From Bacteroidales bacterium (GTDB lineage: Bacteria; Bacteroidota; Bacteroidia; Bacteroidales; VadinHA17), in assembly GCA_013314865.1 (NCBI GenBank), contig JABUEV010000183.1, positions 1-5,646 on the forward strand: a stretch of DNA of 5,646 nt. The letters are read 5' to 3'. Position numbers and translations under genes: made by a program. Positions 1-5,188 of this stretch are shown piece after piece (within the stretch, counting starts at the first letter, position 1; the number at the start of each line of letters is the position of its first letter). Under the pieces are notes generated by a model. It did not search any database, was not told where the DNA came from, and worked only from the letters and a program-made list of their open reading frames with translations.

Positions 1-18
1 CAGGAAATTAAAAATATA

Positions 19-62
19 TAAAGTCGGAAGACTTTAGAACGAAGCTTTTACTGTCCAAAAGC
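19..62 (+). other. Two small hairpins ahead of the terminator (3' UTR or ncRNA tail)
   Basis: TAAAGTC (19-25) pairs with GACTTTA (30-36) across a GGAA tetraloop, which fits the stable GNRA class. GCTTTT (44-49) pairs with AAAAGC (57-62) across a 7-base loop. With the terminator at 87-116 these make a series of three stem-loops in about 100 bases without a gene. They could be the structured 3' UTR of an upstream gene or the 3' end of a small RNA. I do not recognise a known RNA family, and the two stems are short and AT-rich enough that chance is a real alternative. Confidence 0.3.
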
Positions 63-86
63 AATTTTTCCATTCTTTTCATGGCT

Positions 87-116
87 GCCCCTGGCTGAGA
101 TGTCAGGGGCTTTTTT
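87..116 (+). terminator. Rho-independent terminator of a gene lying off the left edge
   Basis: A perfect 7-bp GC-rich stem, GCCCCTG (87-93) with CAGGGGC (104-110), closes a 10-base loop and is followed directly by six T (111-116). This is the classic intrinsic terminator layout on the plus strand. There is no matching run of A on its left side, so it should not work for leftward transcription. It must end a rightward transcript entering from outside the window. The first frame on the plus strand is open until a TAA at 19-21 and the second until a TAG at 35-37, so the last few codons of that upstream gene may be at the extreme left. Too little remains to identify it. Confidence 0.85.
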
Positions 117-204
117 ATTGGTGAGTTAAATAGTGTTAAAAATGAGACTGTTTCAAAAAACAAATTTCATTTTATCTATCTTGCGGCTGGAAAAAATTCT
201 TGTC

Positions 205-1413
205 ATGAAGCAGTTTACAGGCATTCTTCTTTTAATTTTTTTTGTATCCGGCTGTAAAAAAACTGATGAAAGACTTCTGAGAATTGCCGACAGAATACAT
301 GAAAAGATAATAACTGTTGACAGCCATTGTGACACACCAATTGAAATGTACCGATCGGGTTTTGACCCGGGTGAACGGCATGATGAAGGATGTGTGGACT
401 TTCCGCGGATGAAGGAGGGAGGTCTTGACGGAGAGTTTTTTGCGGTTTATATCGGACAGGGGCCGAGAGATGATTCCTCAGGGTACAAAGCACATGCCGA
501 AGCCCTTGAAATTTTTAAGGTCATTTCCGACAACATAAATAAAAATTCTGAAATTGCAGGTCTGGCATTATCTTTTTCAGATGCTGTACGTCTGAAGAAA
601 GAAGGTAAGAGAGCGGTCTTTATCGGAATGGAAAACGGCTATCCTGTCGGCAAGGATATCTCGAGAATTAAACAGTATTATGATCTTGGAGCAAGATATA
701 TTACCCTATCCCACTCAAAGAACAATGATATCTGTGATTCTTCCACTGATCCTGCAGGTCCTGAGCATAATGGAATTTCCGAATTCGGATCAAAAGTGAT
801 AGAAGAAATGAACAGGCTCGGGATAATGATTGATGTATCTCATATTTCTGACAAATCATTTTATGACGTTATCGAAAAAACAAAGGCCCCTGTGATTGCA
901 TCGCATTCATCATGCAGGGCTCTTTGCGAAAGCCCCCGTAATCTCACCGACGATATGCTTCTGGCCCTGAAGGAAAATGGAGGTGTTATACAGATATGTA
1001 TATTAAGCAGTTATCTCAAGACCCCGGAGCCTAATCCGCGACTGGATTCTGAGCTTGGGGAGCTCAAGAGCAGATACGGGGACTACAGCAAACTTAGTGA
1101 AGAGCAGAAGAAAGCAATGAGAGCCGAATACAGAGAGATTAAAAAGAAATATGAAAAACTTGCCACCATTAAGGACGTGGTTGACCATATTGACCATGTT
1201 GTTCAGGTCATCGGCATCGATCATGTGGGAATCGGGACTGATTTTGACGGAGGTGGTGGAGTGGAAGGCTGTACATCTGTTGCCGGAATGAAAAACATTA
1301 CTGTTGAACTCCTGAGGCGCGGCTATTCCAGACAGGAAATAGAAAAGATCTGGGGTGGCAATCTTTTCAGGGTAATGAAGAAAGTTGAAGAGGTTGCAGC
1401 TTCCGGTGTTTGA
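205..1413 (+). CDS. Membrane dipeptidase, peptidase family M19, predicted lipoprotein
   Basis: A 402-residue zinc dipeptidase of family M19 (renal dipeptidase type), which cleaves dipeptides and in bacteria often accepts a D-residue at the C-terminal position. The metal-site motifs appear in family order: H41 and D43 in DSHCDTP, E143 in GMENGYP (the usual bridging Glu), H170 in LSHSKNN, H213 in DVSHISD, H234 in ASHSSCRAL, and D346 in GIGTDFDG. All expected ligands are present, so it should be active. A charged, helix-prone insert occupies about residues 273-325. The ATG at 205 is chosen because it puts a lipoprotein signal peptide at the terminus: MKQ, a hydrophobic stretch, then the lipobox VSGC with Cys17. 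It is therefore probably lipid-anchored on the periplasmic side of the envelope. The frame stays open upstream to a GTG at 133 and an ATG at 142, but those would bury the signal peptide. No convincing Shine-Dalgarno precedes 205. Its stop lies 6 bases from the stop of the convergent VOC gene. A role in peptide or peptidoglycan-fragment scavenging is inferred. Confidence 0.95.
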   Translation: MKQFTGILLLIFFVSGCKKTDERLLRIADRIHEKIITVDSHCDTPIEMYRSGFDPGERHDEGCVDFPRMKEGGLDGEFFAVYIGQGPRDDSSGYKAHAEALEIFKVISDNINKNSEIAGLALSFSDAVRLKKEGKRAVFIGMENGYPVGKDISRIKQYYDLGARYITLSHSKNNDICDSSTDPAGPEHNGISEFGSKVIEEMNRLGIMIDVSHISDKSFYDVIEKTKAPVIASHSSCRALCESPRNLTDDMLLALKENGGVIQICILSSYLKTPEPNPRLDSELGELKSRYGDYSKLSEEQKKAMRAEYREIKKKYEKLATIKDVVDHIDHVVQVIGIDHVGIGTDFDGGGGVEGCTSVAGMKNITVELLRRGYSRQEIEKIWGGNLFRVMKKVEEVAASGV

Positions 1414-1418
1414 TTATA

Positions 1419-1460
1419 TTCAGATTTTAACTCTTGAAAATCTGAGGCTTTTTAAAAGCC
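1419..1460 (+). terminator. Candidate terminator hairpin at the convergent gene junction
   Basis: CAGATTTT (1421-1428) pairs perfectly with AAAATCTG (1437-1444) across an 8-base loop. A T-A pair and a G-T wobble outside extend the stem. Five T follow at 1449-1453, so in the plus direction this could stop the dipeptidase transcript. A second small palindrome, GGCTTTT/AAAAGCC (1446-1460), abuts it. The whole structure except its first base lies inside the last codons of the minus-strand VOC gene, including its stop. In the leftward direction no T-run follows, so any terminator there would have to be of another kind. The AT-rich stem makes this weaker than the terminator at 87-116. Confidence 0.45.
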
Positions 1461-2496
1461 AGTCGGGAAGCGGTTTCTCCGGATTACGTTTTGTAAGATC
1501 AAGATACCATCCTATTTTCTTGAGAATAGGTATTTTGTGTGTCTCAACAAATTCTATCAGAGTTCCGTCAGGATCTTCAATATAAGAAAAATGCCCTGCT
1601 GCTTCTCCCATGTCAAATCTGTCACCTTCATGGCTTACCATGCTGTCGACTGTAAATGGAAAACCTTTCTTTTCGCAATATTCTCTCAGGTTATCCATTC
1701 CGATTATATCATAACACAAATGGATAAAGCCCGGATCGCCCCAAAACCTGTCTTCATAAATTCTTTTCTGCTTTCCTTCAGAAACATTCAGCAGTTCAAT
1801 TACGCTGTTGCCGAATAACCTGCTGAAGGGACCGGCAAATGGCTTTGACCGTCCAAGCAGGACTCTCCTGCATTGCTTCTCTCCACCGGGTATTGCAGCC
1901 AGGTCAGGAAAAACACCGGTTTTATCATAGATTATTTTGTCGTATCCTAGTATATCGGAGTATAAGGCTGTTGATTTTTCTATATCTGATATGCCAATAA
2001 TTGCACCGTAAGATCCCCCGGTCAGCTTTTTTTCATTCATAAACCAGTCGGAGGCTTCAACCATCTGGAACAGGTTGCCGTATGGATCTCTGATAAAAAA
2101 CGTTTCTTTCCCATCAGGACCCCGCAGGATACTTCCGGCAATGCGTACATCTCTCCTGCGAAAGTGTTCATAGGCTTCGTGGACATTTTTAACCTTTATT
2201 TTACAGGCAATTATACCAAGATCACCCAGAGTGATATCCTCTTTTTTTTCAACCGGTTTCCTTCCCACATATTGCCATATTTCAAAACCACCGCCGCTTT
2301 GAAGGTTAAGAGCAAGAACAGCATGCCTGCTTCTTGGTTTGCCACCGGTATACGGAAGCATTAATTTTGCTTCGGCCTCATCCCTGAATATCGGGCAGTC
2401 CATTCCAAAATTGTCAATATACCATTTCCATGCTTCATCGACATTCTTTACCCCTATACCTATTTGTTGTATCCCTGAGATAATATACCTGCTCAT
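1420..2496 (-). CDS. Two-domain VOC superfamily (glyoxalase/dioxygenase fold) protein
   Basis: A 358-residue protein with two vicinal oxygen chelate domains, at about residues 4-150 and 160-320. Each starts with the family strand-helix pattern (GIGVKNVDEAWKWYIDNFG; GISDIEKSTALYSDILGY) and ends with DPxG plus a strand (DPYGNLFQMVE; DPDGTLIEFVE). In the fold each domain can offer four metal ligands, usually H/E/H/E. By eye the first domain keeps only E72 plus Gln at two positions (Q11, Q144). The second has E234, H259 and E315 but G164 where the first His is expected. Any metal site is therefore more likely in the C-terminal domain, as in two-domain type I extradiol dioxygenases and 4-hydroxyphenylpyruvate dioxygenase, but it is incomplete. 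About 35 basic and aromatic residues follow the second domain. There is no signal peptide, so it is probably cytoplasmic. The gene starts 13 bases after the SDR stop, without a clear Shine-Dalgarno, and is probably the last gene of the trio. The fold is clear; the reaction is unknown. Confidence 0.88.
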   Translation of the reverse strand: MSRYIISGIQQIGIGVKNVDEAWKWYIDNFGMDCPIFRDEAEAKLMLPYTGGKPRSRHAVLALNLQSGGGFEIWQYVGRKPVEKKEDITLGDLGIIACKIKVKNVHEAYEHFRRRDVRIAGSILRGPDGKETFFIRDPYGNLFQMVEASDWFMNEKKLTGGSYGAIIGISDIEKSTALYSDILGYDKIIYDKTGVFPDLAAIPGGEKQCRRVLLGRSKPFAGPFSRLFGNSVIELLNVSEGKQKRIYEDRFWGDPGFIHLCYDIIGMDNLREYCEKKGFPFTVDSMVSHEGDRFDMGEAAGHFSYIEDPDGTLIEFVETHKIPILKKIGWYLDLTKRNPEKPLPDWLLKSLRFSRVKI

Positions 2497-2509
2497 TCTT
2501 AAAAGTTTA

Positions 2510-3316
2510 TTACATAGGTTCGATTTTGCCTGCTATTCTGAAAAACAGCCATGGAATATACTTTCGGATATAAAGTAAAATCAATTCTTTGCCTCCTACA
2601 AGAATTTCCTTTTTATTTTTCATAATTCCCTTTACAATAATTCTTGCCGCTTTGTCAGGCGGGATTCCGTTTTTCTGCCCGCTGTCCATCATGCCGTGCT
2701 CCTTACCTTCACTGTTAAGGGCATGAAGGGAGATATTGGTTCTGACTCTTCCCGGAATTATGACTGAGGTCTGTATATTATATTTTTTTGTTTCAAGATA
2801 GAGAGTTTCAAAAAAACCATGCAAAGCCTGTTTGGAGGCTGAGTAGGCTGAGCGAAAAGGGAATCCGAACCTGCCTGTTATACTGCTTGTGGCAAGGATA
2901 TGTCCGCACCTTCTTTTTATCATGTAAGGAAGGACTGCTTTTGTGAAAGCAATGGTTCCGAAGTAGTTTATCTCGAAAATTTTTCTGTCGAGCCACAACG
3001 GTGTCTCCTCTATAAGAGATCTTTGGCTCACACCCCCGATATTTATAAGATAATCAACAGGCACGCCGCCTGCAAGCTGTTGTTCAACTATTTTATTGAT
3101 GCATTCAGTATCTGACAGGTCAAAAGGAACACATGTAACCATTTCAGACAAAGCACCGCATGCTTTGCGTACCCTCTCAAGTCCTTCGGGGTCATTCGAC
3201 GAAGCTGTCACTCGTGCTCCTCGCCTCACAAATTCATAAACAAGCGCTTCACCAATGCCTGATGAAGCACCGGTTATCCATGCCGTTTTACCTGCCAGGT
3301 CACTGTTTCCTTTCAT
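2510..3316 (-). CDS. SDR family NAD(P)-dependent oxidoreductase, DHRS7-like
   Basis: A 268-residue classical short-chain dehydrogenase/reductase. The Rossmann cofactor motif TGASSGIG is at residues 15-22, D66 in the FDLSD segment is the usual adenine-contact Asp, and the catalytic tetrad is N117, S145, Y158 and K162 with normal spacing. P188-G189 follows, then a variable substrate-binding region. NIGGVSQRSL (92-101), NYFGTIAFTKAVLP and RTNISLHAL resemble the DHRS7/DHRS7B group, which includes membrane-associated reductases acting on lipids or steroids. The NNAG motif reads NIGG, so its second Asn is Ile. The C-terminal segment LYIRKYIPWLFFRIAG is hydrophobic and basic and may contact the membrane. 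The ATG at 3316 is preferred over an in-frame TTG at 3334 because an AGGA sequence sits 7 bases before the ATG. The start lies inside the end of the acyltransferase gene (17-base overlap), so the two are probably translationally coupled. The substrate is unknown; a lipid intermediate is an inference from the neighbour. Confidence 0.92.
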   Translation of the reverse strand: MKGNSDLAGKTAWITGASSGIGEALVYEFVRRGARVTASSNDPEGLERVRKACGALSEMVTCVPFDLSDTECINKIVEQQLAGGVPVDYLINIGGVSQRSLIEETPLWLDRKIFEINYFGTIAFTKAVLPYMIKRRCGHILATSSITGRFGFPFRSAYSASKQALHGFFETLYLETKKYNIQTSVIIPGRVRTNISLHALNSEGKEHGMMDSGQKNGIPPDKAARIIVKGIMKNKKEILVGGKELILLYIRKYIPWLFFRIAGKIEPM

Positions 3317-4646
3317 CTTTGAGTCCTGAAACAAGTTCCATAAGCTCCCTGTAGTTTTTCATCAGGGCAACAAAATCCGGATTCTTCCCTGACATATATT
3401 TTCTGATCCTGAAACCGCCTGTAATTCTCCTGAAAAGGATCCGGTAATTCCATGCAAATATGCCTGCTAAAGGTATTGCCAAAAAAATTGCCAGAGCCAG
3501 CCATACAGGGGTGAAGAAAAGAAAAGCAAGAATCAGGTATAAAGGAAATATTATTAGCGCCAGGAACAGTGAGATAACATATTTAAATGAGCTGTGAAAC
3601 TGAAGGTCCTTTATTTTTCTGATTTGCAATTCAGGAAGAGAAAGGAATGTAAGCGTAAATATGCTTCCGAAAAGAAAAAGCGGGAAAGTAATGATCAGAA
3701 CTGCAATGCCTGCCGCAAGCCATACAGCGGAATGCTTCTTTTTCTCGAGAAGCCTGTAATCAAGGTCAAGTTCACCGGTCATTCTTTTTACCTGCAGGCT
3801 TAATGAACAAATTTTGTTGTATTTTTCGGGGTCGACGGCTTTTAAGTTGTTGAGGTTTTCGATCAATATCCTGTCCCTGAAGAGTTTGGGAAACCTTATA
3901 TCATCACTGTACTTCCCGTTGACAATGCTTCTCAGTTCATCAATTGCTTCATAATCATCAACTGAGTCAATATGAACCATTATCCGTTTCATTTCTGAAG
4001 AGAGGCGGTTTCTGAGTTCTGTCAGTGCTTTTTCAGGATTCTCCCTGTAAAGCTGGTGGTATTCAGAAACCTCGATAGGTTTTCCATAAACGACAGAGAG
4101 AACCTGTCTGACGCGTGTGTAGTTTGAGTATTCTATACCGACCGGAATAATCTTAATCTTCAAAGTGAAATTGGAAGCTTCATCGGCCTGGAATGCCACC
4201 CGGCAAATTCCCTTCTTTAACTGCCTGAGTCTTCTGAAACCGGCATGGTCTCCTTCCGGAAGTATTACAAGACCATTTTTGTTTTTTATGACGTCGATGG
4301 TTTTATTGAAGATATCCTCATTTTCCTTCAGTGAGCTGTATCCATCCCTTATTCTGTAAACAGGCAGAATTTTTAGAAAGTAAAGCAGGGAAGCGATGAA
4401 TTTTTTCTTAAAGATATCGGCCCTGGCAAGAAAGACAGGCTGACCTTTAAGTGTAAAAAGCACTGCAAGGGCGTCCATGAGGGCATTCTGGTGGTTCGGG
4501 GCAAATATCAGATGATCGTCTGGATTTATATTCTCTCTTCCCAGTACGATAATCTTCCTGTAAAAAATATTATCATGCCATGTGCCGGCCAAATGCTTAA
4601 GTATTGCATATCCTGATGAATACTTTTCAATATTTCCCCGTCCCAT
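3300..4646 (-). CDS. Membrane acyltransferase of the PlsC/LPLAT superfamily with C-terminal membrane domain
   Basis: A 448-residue protein whose first half is a glycerolipid-type acyltransferase domain and whose second half carries membrane helices. Motif I is NHQNALMD, with H52 and D58 as the likely catalytic pair. Motif II lies around FLARADIFKK (72-81), and motif III is ILPEGDHAG (128-136). The family transfers acyl groups from acyl-CoA or acyl-ACP to glycerol phosphate, lysophosphatidate or similar acceptors. The His-Asp spacing here is H-x5-D, not the H-x4-D of PlsC. I have seen this spacing in LPLAT members annotated as glycerol-phosphate acyltransferase-like, from memory only. There is no N-terminal membrane anchor. 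Instead a soluble charged linker (about 195-300) leads to hydrophobic segments at about 307-335 and 357-400, probably three or four helices, and a cytoplasmic-looking basic tail. It is about twice the usual PlsC length. A weak AGG lies 8 bases before the ATG. It is the first gene after a 149-base gap and is coupled to the SDR. The acceptor is unknown. Confidence 0.9.
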   Translation of the reverse strand: MGRGNIEKYSSGYAILKHLAGTWHDNIFYRKIIVLGRENINPDDHLIFAPNHQNALMDALAVLFTLKGQPVFLARADIFKKKFIASLLYFLKILPVYRIRDGYSSLKENEDIFNKTIDVIKNKNGLVILPEGDHAGFRRLRQLKKGICRVAFQADEASNFTLKIKIIPVGIEYSNYTRVRQVLSVVYGKPIEVSEYHQLYRENPEKALTELRNRLSSEMKRIMVHIDSVDDYEAIDELRSIVNGKYSDDIRFPKLFRDRILIENLNNLKAVDPEKYNKICSLSLQVKRMTGELDLDYRLLEKKKHSAVWLAAGIAVLIITFPLFLFGSIFTLTFLSLPELQIRKIKDLQFHSSFKYVISLFLALIIFPLYLILAFLFFTPVWLALAIFLAIPLAGIFAWNYRILFRRITGGFRIRKYMSGKNPDFVALMKNYRELMELVSGLKDERKQ

Positions 4647-4704
4647 CTTGAAACCTGAAGTATGTTAAAACACAGTTTAGAAATGAGTTAAGCTGTATAC
4701 CTAC

Positions 4705-4737
4705 GCAATTTAAGTAAAATGGTTTTTGATGGTGAAA
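4705..4737 (-). promoter_or_regulatory. Weak candidate promoter for the acyltransferase-SDR-VOC genes
   Basis: Reading leftward, TTTC (4737-4734) and TAAATTGC (4712-4705) are separated by 21 bases. The Bacteroidota housekeeping consensus is TTTG, about 19-21 bases, then TAnnTTTG. The match is partial at both elements (TTTC for TTTG; TTGC for TTTG). It would give a leader of about 50 bases. The rest of the 149-base gap (4647-4795) shows no strong terminator hairpin after the S4 gene, so read-through from pth-hslR is also possible. Confidence 0.2.
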
Positions 4738-4795
4738 GTCAGATCCGTTAAAATATTATGCGAAGTAATAATTAAGTCTTTATACCACCTTGCTT

Positions 4796-5188
4796 TTACC
4801 GGTAAAGATCACCACGGAAACGGTCGAGAGTTCTTCTTTCCTTTTTTGTAGGCCGGCCTGTTCCTTTTTCCCTTGTACCAAAGCTTACTGCCCGTTTAAT
4901 ATCCAGTTTGACTTTTTCTTCCTCCGGCGTGATATCTTCAAGGTAATTAGGAACCATTTTGGCTGAAACCCTGTTCTCTAAAGGTTCTAATATCCTGTAG
5001 GACCATATCACAGGCATTTTTTTAACAGTAACAATATCTCCTTTTGCCACAGGATGAGATGGTTTAACCTCATTATTGTTGATGAGGACTCTTCCCTTCC
5101 TGCAGGCGTCGGTTGCCATACTTCTTGTTTTGAATATTCTTAACGCCCAGAGGAATTTGTCAATCCTTGTATTTTTATTATCAGTCAT
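4796..5188 (-). CDS. hslR: Hsp15/HslR-like S4 domain RNA-binding protein
   Basis: A 130-residue protein with an S4 RNA-binding domain at about residues 7-62 (RIDKFLWALRIFKTRSMATD, then CRKGRVLINN and the PVAKGDIV turn) and a basic C-terminal tail. The tail pattern GRPTKKERRTLDRF matches the C terminus of E. coli Hsp15, which I recall as RRPDKKERRDLLRF in a protein of 133 residues. Hsp15 binds free 50S subunits that still hold a nascent chain on tRNA and helps recycle them. The related RqcP works in ribosome-associated quality control in Firmicutes. The ATG overlaps the end of pth by 8 bases, and an AAAGG sits just upstream inside pth, so translation is probably coupled. In Bacteroidota genomes, as I recall, rplY/ctc, pth and an S4 protein commonly lie together. 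Assignment to the Hsp15 family is firm; exact equivalence to HslR versus an RqcP-type role is not settled by sequence. Confidence 0.88.
   Translation of the reverse strand: MTDNKNTRIDKFLWALRIFKTRSMATDACRKGRVLINNNEVKPSHPVAKGDIVTVKKMPVIWSYRILEPLENRVSAKMVPNYLEDITPEEEKVKLDIKRAVSFGTREKGTGRPTKKERRTLDRFRGDLYR

Noticed and set aside
133..204. Upstream extension of the dipeptidase from GTG 133 or ATG 142
   Set aside because: It would place 21-24 residues ahead of a well-formed lipoprotein signal peptide with a VSGC lipobox, which would stop it working. The ATG at 205 fits the protein.
1537..1818. Plus-strand open frame of 93 codons opposite the VOC gene
   Set aside because: It lies wholly inside a well-supported VOC gene on the other strand, and its translation shows no recognisable domain.
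3317..3334. TTG start for the SDR giving six extra residues
   Set aside because: The ATG at 3316 has an AGGA at good spacing and starts close to the Rossmann fold as usual; the extra residues match nothing.
4647..4795. Small gene, riboswitch or RNA in the 149-base gap before the acyltransferase
   Set aside because: No open frame with a start and family resemblance, no GC-rich stem and no T-run could be found on either strand.
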